This document shows positions 19,201 to 26,748 of a stretch of 64,000 nt of DNA, piece after piece. Position 1 is the stretch's first letter, and each line of letters opens with the position of its first letter. The notes beneath the pieces were generated by a model, which saw only the letters and a program-made list of their open reading frames with translations, was not told the origin of the DNA and made no database searches. Position numbers and translations under genes: made by a program. The stretch covers positions 1,116,001-1,180,000 of the forward strand of contig CAVXLL010000001.1 in the NCBI GenBank assembly GCA_963762575.1, given 5' to 3'. The stretch is from AP-15 sp963762575 (GTDB lineage Bacteria; Pseudomonadota; Alphaproteobacteria; ATCC43930; CGMCC-115725).

Positions 19201-19279
19201 CGCTCTCGTCCAAAGCCCAATGACGGCTCGGCGGCGAAAACGGCGAGTTGAGGATTGGATCCTCGGGAGTGGTGGACAT
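16223..19279 (-). CDS. Type III-like restriction endonuclease (Res), DEAD/DEAH helicase-nuclease
   Basis: A 1018-residue protein. After an N-terminal domain with R-H-W-A-L-D-E and G-R-R-R-S-E-Y-L-V-P, which resembles the BPTD_3080-type endonucleases, it has a superfamily 2 helicase core. Walker A is M-A-T-G-S-G-K-T-T (158-166) and the Walker B box is N-D-E-A-H-H (292-297). A C-terminal PD-(D/E)xK nuclease follows, with R-P-D-F and V-E-I-K-G-Y near 945-970. It would translocate along DNA and cut when paired sites are unmethylated, together with the mod product. It is intact, unlike mod, and is the first gene of the operon. Confidence 0.9.
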   Translation of the reverse strand: MSTTPEDPILNSPFSPPSRHWALDESGAFTSKIEPGRRRSEYLVPIAQPRRARQESLPFAEEATENALINEIRGYVERWRALPVGQSGVTHETARLLDHWRSDATKPPLFFCQIEAVETIVWLEEVAARQPQHRSVRDQLRAGNEADNPGLFRIAAKMATGSGKTTVLAMLIAWQTVNAIHGRRSYSDAFLVVCPGVPIRDRLRVLLPSDPENYYESRGLVPDDMIGAIRAARVVITNYHAFKLRETVALPKFARAILQGRGAEPRTKETEGQMLARACPELLARKNVVVLNDEAHHCYQQKPGDPEEAPIEAEGREEAKKNAEAARLWINGIRALGRKVNLRAVYDVSATPFFLRGSGHHEGLLFPWVVSDFALIDAIESGIVKVPRVPVSDNALGRPMPVWRNVWHEIRKDMPKEGRRTKRQKGEMPTPDSLPEKLLGALHALYEHYEKTFVRWTEEFGKAELAIPPVFIVVCQNTSHSKLLYDYIAGYTRTERTAEGEEREVVVPAQLPLFSNYDSDRRRLARPLTLLIDSTELDSGDALSSEFRSFARPEIDAFKTALAQRSGQSAAEKITDEDLLREVMNTVGKPGRLGEQVRCVVSVSMLTEGWDTSTVTHILGVRAFGTQLLCEQVVGRGLRRLSYDPDAEGMLRPSEYANIFGIPFSFAQHNEGETTYRPPKPTRRVYALPEREALEIRFPRVAGYRVKLPSDRLHWVWDQDSRFTLDPDRTPTRAEVQDILGAGEIITLDNYMNQRPSTVAFHVAGHALRSRFRDEAGNLKPFLFPQLLKATREWLDTQLTCTGGTKPGLFLWRTLANYAALLIYNACVRGGLEQSADDEPGGAVGRAIPLPVMDPYNPAGSSRFVDLHTSKDLLRTTRADRCHINLVVGDSEWELGFCETIENALGDVVLAYIKNHGLGFEVPYAAAGGERRYRPDFILRLDDGNGPDDPLNLIVEIKGYRRIDAQNKRQAMETHWVPAVNNHGGFGRWAFLEIGDAHRAEAMIRAFLARHVARQAAE

Positions 19280-19533
19280 TCCTGCGGCGGGAGCTGACCC
19301 GAAAGAGGCAAAGCTACGTAATTTTGTCGACGTGTGGTAGAATAATTCCGTTTAATTAAAGTTGGTCGGGACGGTGCGGCGTCGTGATGGCGGCGTGGGC
19401 GGTCGCGATCGTATTGATCCTGATTGCGGCGACGACTTGGATGCTATTGCGGCGCGGCTCGCAACCGGCGGCCGGCTTGACAACCGCCGGCGGCCGTGCC
19501 GTGTTCCCGCCGCCTCCAACGGGAATTGCCTTG

Positions 19534-21324
19534 ATGCACCCTTACCGAAGCCACACTTGCGGAGCCCTGCGCCTGAGCGATGCGGGCGAGCCCGCGCGGT
19601 TGTCGGGGTGGGTGCATCGCAAGCGCGATCATGGGCAGCTCCTCTTTATCGATTTGCGCGACCATTACGGCGTGACGCAGTGTGTGATCGACATCTCGTC
19701 GCCGCTCTTCCCGGCGGCGGACGCGCTGCGGCTGGAGAGCGTGGTCACGATGACCGGGCGCATCGCCGCCCGCTCGGCCGATACGGTCAATCCCAAGCTC
19801 GACACCGGTGAGGTGGAGCTCGTCATCGCCGACATCGAGGTCCAATCGGAGGCCGAGCCGCTGCCGTTCCCGGTCAATGCCGAGGCCGAATATCCGGAGG
19901 ACATGCGCCTCGCCTATCGCTTCCTCGATCTGCGGCGCGAGCGGATGCACGCCAACATTCTGCTGCGGTCCAACGTCATCGCCTCGATCCGGCGGCGCAT
20001 GATCGAGCAGGGCTTTGTCGAGTTTCAGACGCCGATCCTGACCGCCAGCTCTCCCGAGGGGGCGCGCGACTACCTGGTGCCGAGCCGGCTTCACCCCGGC
20101 AAATTCTATGCGCTCCCGCAGGCGCCGCAGCAGTTCAAACAGCTGCTGATGGTCGCCGGGTTCGACCGCTATTTCCAGATCGCGCCGTGCTTCCGCGACG
20201 AGGCCGGCCGCGCCGACCGCTCGCCGGGCGAGTTCTACCAGCTCGATTTCGAGATGTCGTACGTGACGCAAGAGGACGTCTTTGCGGCAATCGAGCCGGT
20301 ACTGCATGGCGTATTCGAGGAATTCGCCGGCGACCGCCGGGTCAGCCCGGCGCCGTTCCCCCGCATCGCCTATGCCGACGCGATCCTCAACTACGCCAGC
20401 GACAAGCCCGATCTGCGCAACCCGATCGTGATCCGCGACGCGACCGAGACGTTCCGCGGCTCGGGGTTCCGCATTTTTGCTGGCATGATCGCCGCGGACG
20501 CGAATGTGCGGGTGCGGGCGGTCCCGGCGCCGGGCGGCGGCAACCGAGCCTTTTGCGACCGGATGAATTCCTGGGCCCAGGACGAGGGTCAGCCGGGTTT
20601 GGCCTACATCTTTTTCCGCGATGGCGAGGGGGCGGGACCTGTCGCGCGCAGCCTCGGGCCCGAGCGGAGCGAAGCCCTGCGCGCGGCCCTCGGCCTCGGC
20701 GACGGGGACGCGGTGTTTTTCGTCGCCGGCGTACCGGGCGCGTTCAGCCCTTTCGCCAGCGCCGCGCGGCTCAAGATCGGCGAGGAACTCGGTCTCACCG
20801 CCAAGGACGGCTTCGAGTTCTGCTGGATCACAGATTTCCCGATGTACGAGCGCGACGAGGAGACCGGTCAGATCGACTTCAGCCACAACCCGTTCTCGAT
20901 GCCGCGAGGCGGACTCGCGGCGCTCGAGCAACAGGATCCGCTGGAAATTACGGCGCACCAGTACGACATCGTCTGCAATGGCGTAGAGCTTTCCTCGGGG
21001 GCGATCCGCAACCACCGCCCCGACATCATGTATAAGGCCTTCGCGATTGCCGGATATTCCGCCGAGGAGGTCGAGGCGCGTTTCGCCGGGATGCTCAATG
21101 CGTTCAAATACGGCGCCCCGCCGCATGGCGGCTCGGCTCCTGGCATCGATCGCATCGTCATGCTGCTGGCGGACACGCCCAACCTGCGCGAGGTCGTCGC
21201 CTTCCCGATGAACCAGCAGGCGCAGGACCTGCTGATGCGCGCGCCGGCGCCGGTTCCGCCCGAAAGGCTGAAGGAGCTGCACATCCGATTGGATCTGCCG
21301 CCGTCGCGAGGCGCCCGAGGTTGA
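19534..21324 (+). CDS. aspS: Aspartyl-tRNA synthetase
   Basis: A 596-residue class II synthetase that charges tRNA-Asp with aspartate, and possibly tRNA-Asn if no AsnRS exists. Order: N-terminal OB anticodon domain (L-S-G-W-V-H-R-K-R-D-H-G), motif 1 around E-F-Q-T-P, motif 2 with F-R-D-E-A, the bacterial GAD insertion, and motif 3 with G-I-D-R. ATG 19534 (M-H-P-Y-R-S-H) matches the family N-terminus. The same frame is open back to GTG 19384 and would add a 50-residue hydrophobic extension; that looks accidental but is noted separately. Confidence 0.95.
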   Translation: MHPYRSHTCGALRLSDAGEPARLSGWVHRKRDHGQLLFIDLRDHYGVTQCVIDISSPLFPAADALRLESVVTMTGRIAARSADTVNPKLDTGEVELVIADIEVQSEAEPLPFPVNAEAEYPEDMRLAYRFLDLRRERMHANILLRSNVIASIRRRMIEQGFVEFQTPILTASSPEGARDYLVPSRLHPGKFYALPQAPQQFKQLLMVAGFDRYFQIAPCFRDEAGRADRSPGEFYQLDFEMSYVTQEDVFAAIEPVLHGVFEEFAGDRRVSPAPFPRIAYADAILNYASDKPDLRNPIVIRDATETFRGSGFRIFAGMIAADANVRVRAVPAPGGGNRAFCDRMNSWAQDEGQPGLAYIFFRDGEGAGPVARSLGPERSEALRAALGLGDGDAVFFVAGVPGAFSPFASAARLKIGEELGLTAKDGFEFCWITDFPMYERDEETGQIDFSHNPFSMPRGGLAALEQQDPLEITAHQYDIVCNGVELSSGAIRNHRPDIMYKAFAIAGYSAEEVEARFAGMLNAFKYGAPPHGGSAPGIDRIVMLLADTPNLREVVAFPMNQQAQDLLMRAPAPVPPERLKELHIRLDLPPSRGARG

Positions 21325-21421
21325 GCCCGGCAGTCGGGGCGGTCGGCGCGATTTCTGCATATAATTAATGAGCCGGCGATGCGATGATCGGCCGGTCATG
21401 TGGTCCGGGAGTTTTGGGTCG

Positions 21422-22234
21422 ATGAGAAGGTGGCGCCTGGAGCCTTTCGTTTTCGCTGCGGCGGTTGTCTGCGTTGTAACGTTGGCAACGCCCGTGAGGG
21501 CGGCTGAGATCGCGCCGCACCGCGCGCTTTATATAATGTCGTTGGGCAACGCCCGGAACGATTTGGGGGTCGTCGACGCTCGCGGCACGATGGATTACGA
21601 ATGGGGCGAGACGTGCGACGGTTGGACGATCGAGCAGCGCTACCGATTGAAAATGCGCTACGCGGAAAGCTCGGATGTCGACATCGTCTCGAGCTTTGTC
21701 ACCTGGGAGTCGAAGGACGGGTTGCGCTATCGCTTCAATCAGAAGCAGACCCGCAATGGCGAAGTCGATCAGGAGATACGCGGCGAAGCGAGGCTCGACG
21801 GCCCCGGGAAGGGCGGTGTCGCCGAATTCACCAAACCCGAGGCTCAGACCCTGAAGCTCGAGCCGGGCGTGCTGTTCCCCAGCGCACACACAATCCTGCT
21901 GATCGACTCCGCCCGCGCCGGCGAGAATTTTATCTCTCGCCTGGTATTCGATGGGGCGACGGACGAGAACGCGGTTCAGGTCTCCGCAGTAATCGGGGTC
22001 AAGGTCACCGCCGATCGGGCGGCCGCGACGCTCAGCCCGTTACTTGAGCGACCCGGCTGGCGCGTCCGGCTCGCCTTTTTCCCGGTCGACGCCAATGCCG
22101 AGAAACCGGATTACGAACTCGGCATGCGTCTCCTCGACAACGGCGTGTCGCAGGACATGCTGATCGACTATGGGGATTATGCGATCCGCGCCAAGCTGGA
22201 CGACATCGAGCCGCTCACTAAGCCAAACTGCTAG
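21422..22234 (+). CDS. EipB-like periplasmic protein (DUF1849)
   Basis: A 270-residue secreted protein with a clear signal peptide (basic start, hydrophobic core, A-T-P-V-R-A before A-E-I). The mature part starts A-P-H-R-A-L-Y and has the DUF1849 beta-spiral pattern (T-M-D-Y-E-W-G-E-T-C-D-G-W). The two cysteines, one in G-E-T-C-D-G-W and one at the very C-terminus (P-N-C), match the disulfide of Brucella EipB, which supports envelope integrity. A later in-frame ATG was preferred over 21368 because it starts directly at the signal peptide. Its stop codon lies within a short tandem repeat. Confidence 0.85.
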   Translation: MRRWRLEPFVFAAAVVCVVTLATPVRAAEIAPHRALYIMSLGNARNDLGVVDARGTMDYEWGETCDGWTIEQRYRLKMRYAESSDVDIVSSFVTWESKDGLRYRFNQKQTRNGEVDQEIRGEARLDGPGKGGVAEFTKPEAQTLKLEPGVLFPSAHTILLIDSARAGENFISRLVFDGATDENAVQVSAVIGVKVTADRAAATLSPLLERPGWRVRLAFFPVDANAEKPDYELGMRLLDNGVSQDMLIDYGDYAIRAKLDDIEPLTKPNC

Positions 22235-22272
22235 CTGGGCCAAACTGCTAGCTAGACCGAACCGCTAGCCGG
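22222..22272 (+). repeat. Three tandem 17-bp repeats around two stop codons
   Basis: Copies at 22222-22238, 22239-22255 and 22256-22272. The first two differ at one base and the third at five. Each carries the palindrome GCTAGC. Copy 1 contains the stop codon of the EipB-like gene and copy 3 contains the stop of the convergent dinB. Confidence 0.75.
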
Positions 22273-23545
22273 CCTCTTTGGCCGCGGGAGGGTGCGGCCA
22301 AATCGGACAGATCCCTCGCCGAGCTTGCTGGCGGATCGCGTCCATTGCATGTTCGAGGCGTCGCGGGCCGTCGAGCTCGCGGTCGAACAAAGTCGGGGGA
22401 TCGGCGGCGCGGCTGTCTGAGAGGTTATCCGCGCCGACCCCGACCAATCTGAATCGGGTGACCCCGTCGATCTCGCCGGCCAGCAGCCCTGATGCGATAT
22501 GAAAGAGCGTGCCGGCCAGCTGCGTCGGGTCTTCTAAGCGGCGGGAGCGCGTCCGCAGGCGAAAATCGGCGGTCTTGAGTTTCAACGTGATCGTCCCCGT
22601 TGCCAGTGAGGCTTGCTTCAACCGGGCCGAGAGGCGCTCGCAAAGCGGCCACAATGCGTGCGACAGCGCGTCCACATCGCGCTGGTCCTGCGCTAAAGTG
22701 GTCTCCGCCGAGATCGTCTGCTCCGGGGCATTTGCGAGAACCGCGCGATCGTCCTCACCGCAGGCGAGGTGAGCGAGCCGCAGGCCCATCCGGCCATAGC
22801 GGGAGGCGAGCTCGCGGTCGCCGATTTCAGCGAGCTGGCCGATCAGAGTAATGCCATCCCGGCAAGCCGCCGCTGCATCGCCGCACCGACACCCCACAGC
22901 AGCGAGACCGGTTTGCCGGCAAGGAATTCCGGGGCTTCGCTGCGGCTGAGAACCGCGAAGCCGCGCGGCTTGTCGAGGTCGGAGGCGATCTTGGCGAGAA
23001 ATTTGTTGTCGCTCAATCCGATCGAGACGGTGATGCCGTGCGTTGTTTCGACCCGCTTGGCGAGCCCGGCGAGAAGCTGGGCGGGGCAGGCCTCGTGCAG
23101 AGCTTCGGTGCCTCCGAGGTGAAGAAACGCTTCGTCGATCGATAAGGGTTCGACCAATGGGGTGAGCCGCCGCATCTCGGCCCGCACCTCGCGTCCGACA
23201 GCACGGTACTTCGCCATATCCGGCCGGATTATGACCGCATCCGGGCAGGCCGCCAGCGCCTTGAACATCGGCATCGCCGAGCGCACGCCATAGAGCCGCG
23301 CCACATAACAGCAGGCGAGCACGACCCCGCGGGCCCCGCCGCCGATAATGACCGGCCGGTCCGCCAATTCGGGTCGGTCGCGCTTTTCGACGGCGGCATA
23401 AAACGCGTCGCAATCGACATGCGCGACCGCCAGAGATGTCGAGTTCGGCATGGCAGGCCAGCCGCGGCGAACCGCACCCGTCGCACCGCTCGCTTCGGTG
23501 GGCAGCGGTTTCGAGGGCGCCGCAGTCGCGGCACAGCGTCTTCAC
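22265..23545 (-). pseudogene. dinB: DNA polymerase IV (DinB), broken by two frameshifts
   Basis: A Y-family translesion polymerase gene. GTG 23545 overlaps the ROK stop (GTGA) and begins an N-terminal zinc ribbon (C-R-D-C ... C-D-G-C) typical of alphaproteobacterial DinB. The palm (V-D-C-D-A-F-Y-A-A-V-E-K) lies in a second frame from about 23430 to 22857. The little finger (I-T-L-I-G-Q-L-A-E-I-G onward) returns to the first frame and runs to 22265. Losses of two bases in a TC run near 23432-23436 and one base in a G run near 22855 explain both shifts. An internal ATG at 23451 would give only 202 residues without the little finger. It is probably non-functional unless these are sequence errors. 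Confidence 0.85.
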
Positions 23546-24462
23546 GGCGCTTCGTCCGGCGGCCACAGCCACGCAGCGCCGCGCACGCCGCTCGACGCGC
23601 CGTGGACCGGAGGGAGAAGGCGGGTGGCCACGCGATCCGAGAAGATGTACCGAGTCCATAAGCGAGGGACGTGCTCGTAAAACGCAGAGATGCTCGACAG
23701 CCCACCCCCGAGCACGATCGCATCCGGATCGAGCACGTTTATAACCGACGCCAGTCCCCGGGCGAGCCGGTCCATGTAACGCTCGAGCGTTGCGCGGCAG
23801 TCCGGATCTCCCGCTGCTGCCGCCTCCGCGATTTTCGGTGCGCTCAGCGTTCGACCATAGTGGCGGTGATGATCCGCAGCCAAAGCCGGGCCCGACAGGA
23901 ACGTCTCGAGGCAGCCGGATCGGCCGCACTAGCAAGGCGGTCCTGGAACCTCGCCGGGCGTTGGCCATGGCAGCGGATTGTGCCCCCATTCTCCGGCGAT
24001 TGCGTTGGCGCCGACCAGGATCTGCCGTCTGATGGCGATCCCGCCACCGACGCCCGTCCCGAGAATGACGCCGAACACCGTCTCCGCGGCGGCGCCGGCG
24101 CCGTCGGTCGCCTCCGACAGGGCAAAGCAATTGGCATCGTTGGCGAGCCGCACCGGCCGCCCGAGCGCGCTCTCGATATCGCGCTGCAACGGGCGTCCGA
24201 TCAGCCAGGTGGAGTTGGCGTTCTTGACCAGGCCGGTGGCGGGAGAGATCGCGCCCGGAATGCCGATCCCGACCGGTGGCGTTGTGCCGATTTCTTGCTC
24301 GATGGCGCGGACCAGGGCGATGATCGCGTCGATAGTGCCGCGATAGTCCCGTGCCGGGGTGGCCACTCGGCGGCGAACGCGCACCGATCCGGAGGCGTCG
24401 ATGGCGGCGCCTTCGATTTTGGTGCCGCCAAGATCGATGCCGATGCGAAACCGTCCTGACAT
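23542..24462 (-). pseudogene. ROK family sugar kinase with internal amber codon
   Basis: A ROK-type sugar kinase gene, likely for glucose, fructose or an N-acetylhexosamine. Its parts are the ATP motif D-L-G-G-T-K at 10-15, the catalytic region N-D-A-N, G-T-G-V-G-G-G, and the C-terminal D-P-D-A-I-V-L-G-G-G. An in-frame TAG at 23929-23931 (codon 178) sits exactly between the first two cysteines of the zinc motif C-x-C-G-x-x-G-C-x-E, where family members usually have tyrosine or a similar residue. No shift is needed; one base change from TAT/TAC explains it. TAG is a normal stop elsewhere in the window. The 3' end is coupled to dinB by a GTGA overlap. Confidence 0.85.
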
Positions 24463-24640
24463 GGCGCGCTTTCCTTGGAGTGCAGTCGGTTACGAATAAT
24501 TAAGTTCGATCCTCTACAAAACATCGGTGCAGCCGGGTGCGGAAGCGCGCGGTTGCCGGCTCGCCTCGCCGCGGCGCCTGCCGCTCCCTTCGGCAGGCGC
24601 AGGGTATGGGGCAAAATCTGTCGCCTTCGAGGCTGGGAAC

Positions 24641-25051
24641 ATGACATCGGACGTTGCAAAACCGGAGGTGGTCGCCGATCGACCTGTACGGAAGAAGGTA
24701 TTGATCGTCGAGGATAACGACCTCAATATGAAGCTCTTCAACGATCTTCTCGTCGCTCACGGCTATGGTACACTGCAGACCAAGGACGGTGTCGAGGCCC
24801 TCGCGCTCGCTCGTGAACATCGTCCGGATCTGATTCTGATGGACATCCAGCTGCCGGAAGTGTCCGGTCTGCAAGTCACGAAGTGGATCAAGGAAGACGA
24901 TGATCTGCGGATGATCCCGGTCATCGCGGTGACGGCTTTCGCGATGAAGGGCGACGAGGAGAAAATGCGGAACGGCGGTTGCGAGGCCTATATCGCGAAG
25001 CCGATCTCGGTGACGAGCTTTTTGCGAACCGTCGAGCGCTTCCTCTCCTGA
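24641..25051 (+). CDS. divK: Single-domain response regulator DivK
   Basis: A 136-residue CheY-like receiver with no output domain. It has an acidic pocket (V-E-D-N-D, Glu24/Asp25), a phosphoacceptor Asp68 in L-I-L-M-D-I-Q-L-P, the conserved Thr in V-T-A-F-A-M-K-G and Lys in A-K-P-I-S. The wording closely follows Caulobacter DivK, which controls CtrA through the DivL-CckA pathway. ATG 24641 gives the usual short N-terminus. pleD follows 39 bp downstream, the conserved alphaproteobacterial arrangement. Confidence 0.93.
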   Translation: MTSDVAKPEVVADRPVRKKVLIVEDNDLNMKLFNDLLVAHGYGTLQTKDGVEALALAREHRPDLILMDIQLPEVSGLQVTKWIKEDDDLRMIPVIAVTAFAMKGDEEKMRNGGCEAYIAKPISVTSFLRTVERFLS

Positions 25052-25090
25052 GAGGGGCGTCCGAACCGATCCTTCGACTGTGAGAGGCTG

Positions 25091-26527
25091 ATGTCTGGCC
25101 GAGTGCTGGTTGTCGACGACATCGAGGTGAACGTAAAACTGCTCGAAGCAAAGCTGTCGAGCGAATATTTCGACGTTTTGACGGCAAATAACGGACCTGC
25201 CGCACTTGAAATCGCCGAGACCGAGCTGCCGGACGTAATTCTTCTCGACGTCATGATGCCGCGGATGGACGGGTTCGAGGTTTGCCGCCAGCTGAAGGCC
25301 AATCCGCGAACCGTCGATATTCCGGTCGTCATGGTGACGGCACTCTCCGATACCGCCAACCGCCTGCGCGGTCTCGAGGCTGGCGCCGACGATTTCCTGA
25401 CAAAGCCGGTCAACGATATCGCTCTGTTCGCCCGCGTCCGCTCGCTCGTGCGGCTGAAGCGGATGATGGAGGAGCTACGCGTTCGCGAGGGGATCTGCGG
25501 CCAGTTCGGCGGCGGCGACACCCCCGTCTCCGAGGATACCGGTCCTGCCCGCATCATGATCGTCGAGGACGATGAATTCGCGGCTGCCCGAATTACCGAG
25601 ACATTGTTGCCGATCGCCAATTCGGTGGCGCGCGCGTCGACCTGCACCGAAGCATGGATGTTGCTCGCTCCCGGCATCGAGCTGATCATTGCCAGCTTGT
25701 CGATACCTGGCGGCGATGCGTTGCGGCTCGTTACTCAATGCCGCGCCAACGAAACCTTCCGTCAACTGCCGATCCTGTTGATCGCCGACGGCACGGATTT
25801 GCCGCGTCTTGCCAAGGGGCTCGATTTGGGCGCCAATGACTATTTGGTGCGCCCGGTTGATCGGAACGAGTTGCTGGCCCGGACGGCCACTCAGGTTCGC
25901 CGCAAGAGGCTGCAGAACCGGTTGGAAGAGAATTATCGGCACAGCCTGGAGCTCGCTCTGACGGACGAGCTGACGGGCCTCTACCACCGGCGATATCTCT
26001 TCGTTCACCTCGACGAACTGATCCAGCGCGTCAACCAGGATGGCATCAGCGCAGCCGTCTTGTTGTTCGATATCGATCACTTCAAGCAGGTAAACGATAC
26101 CTACGGTCATGCCGCAGGAGATGACGTATTGCGCGAACTCGCGGCGCGAACGACCCACTGCGTCCGCAATGTCGACCTCGTCGCCCGACGCGGAGAGGGT
26201 GCGGGTGACGAGTTTGTCGTTGTCATGCCCGAGACCGATATCACGATTGCCGCAGGGGTGGCCGAGCGTCTGCGCGCGACCGTGGCGCGTGAGCCGTTCA
26301 CGATCAAGTCCGACGGTCGAAAGCTCTCGGTCACGATCAGCATCGGTGTGGCGTCTGCCGCGAACGGCAATGATGACCGCGACCGTTTGCTGAGCCGCGC
26401 CGACGATGCCCTTTACGCTGCCAAGACGCGCGGGCGGAATTGTGTGATCGTGCGGCCGCCCGCTACGGCGCCGCCTAAGATTGGCTCATCGCAAACGGAG
26501 AATGCCGGCCTCGCGATCCAATCGTGA
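25091..26527 (+). CDS. pleD: PleD-like diguanylate cyclase with two receiver domains
   Basis: A 478-residue response regulator that makes cyclic di-GMP. REC1 has V-V-D-D and Asp53 in L-L-D-V-M-M-P. REC2 starts with I-V-E-D-D but its phosphoacceptor position reads I-A-S-L-S, so it is degenerate, as in Caulobacter PleD where REC2 is an adaptor. The GGDEF domain keeps the I-site R-N-V-D and the downstream catalytic features. The active loop, however, reads R-R-G-E-G-A-G-D-E-F, three residues longer than the normal R-Y-G-G-D/E-E-F. The effect on activity is unknown. It is transcribed with divK. Confidence 0.9.
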   Translation: MSGRVLVVDDIEVNVKLLEAKLSSEYFDVLTANNGPAALEIAETELPDVILLDVMMPRMDGFEVCRQLKANPRTVDIPVVMVTALSDTANRLRGLEAGADDFLTKPVNDIALFARVRSLVRLKRMMEELRVREGICGQFGGGDTPVSEDTGPARIMIVEDDEFAAARITETLLPIANSVARASTCTEAWMLLAPGIELIIASLSIPGGDALRLVTQCRANETFRQLPILLIADGTDLPRLAKGLDLGANDYLVRPVDRNELLARTATQVRRKRLQNRLEENYRHSLELALTDELTGLYHRRYLFVHLDELIQRVNQDGISAAVLLFDIDHFKQVNDTYGHAAGDDVLRELAARTTHCVRNVDLVARRGEGAGDEFVVVMPETDITIAAGVAERLRATVAREPFTIKSDGRKLSVTISIGVASAANGNDDRDRLLSRADDALYAAKTRGRNCVIVRPPATAPPKIGSSQTENAGLAIQS

Positions 26528-26565
26528 GACCGGCCGGCCAAGAGATTAGCTCAGGCGGGGGCGAT

Positions 26566-26733
26566 CTACTTTATCTTTGCTTCCTTGAATACGACGTGCT
26601 TGCGGGCGATCGGGTCGAATTTTTTCAATTCGAGCTTATTGGTTTTGCTGCGCGGATTCTTCTTCGTGACATAAAAAAAACCGGTATCGGCGCTGCTGAC
26701 AAGCTTGATGAGGACGGTACTCGTCTTGGCCAT
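26566..26733 (-). CDS. rpmG: 50S ribosomal protein L33
   Basis: A 55-residue protein: M-A-K-T-S-T-V-L-I-K-L at the start, then G-F-F-Y-V-T-K-K-N and K-F-D-P-I-A-R-K-H. This matches L33 and lacks the zinc-binding cysteines (C-minus type). GAGGG lies about 8 bp upstream of the ATG. The pleD-rpmG neighbourhood is common in alphaproteobacteria. It directly follows the S41 protease gene on the same strand with a 15-bp gap. Confidence 0.95.
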   Translation of the reverse strand: MAKTSTVLIKLVSSADTGFFYVTKKNPRSKTNKLELKKFDPIARKHVVFKEAKIK

Positions 26734-26748
26734 ATGACGACCCTCGCG

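Noticed and set aside
19444..21399. 651-codon frame antisense to aspS
   Set aside because: Shadow frame with arginine/aspartate-rich low-information sequence; aspS on the other strand is certain.
23929..23931. Recoding of TAG in this organism
   Set aside because: TAG ends several intact genes in the window (for example at 5793, 22234 and 53365), so general reassignment is unlikely.
22265..24130. 621-codon open frame across dinB and the ROK kinase
   Set aside because: Only the zinc-ribbon and C-terminal part match DinB; the rest is the wrong frame of dinB and ROK, open because of high GC.
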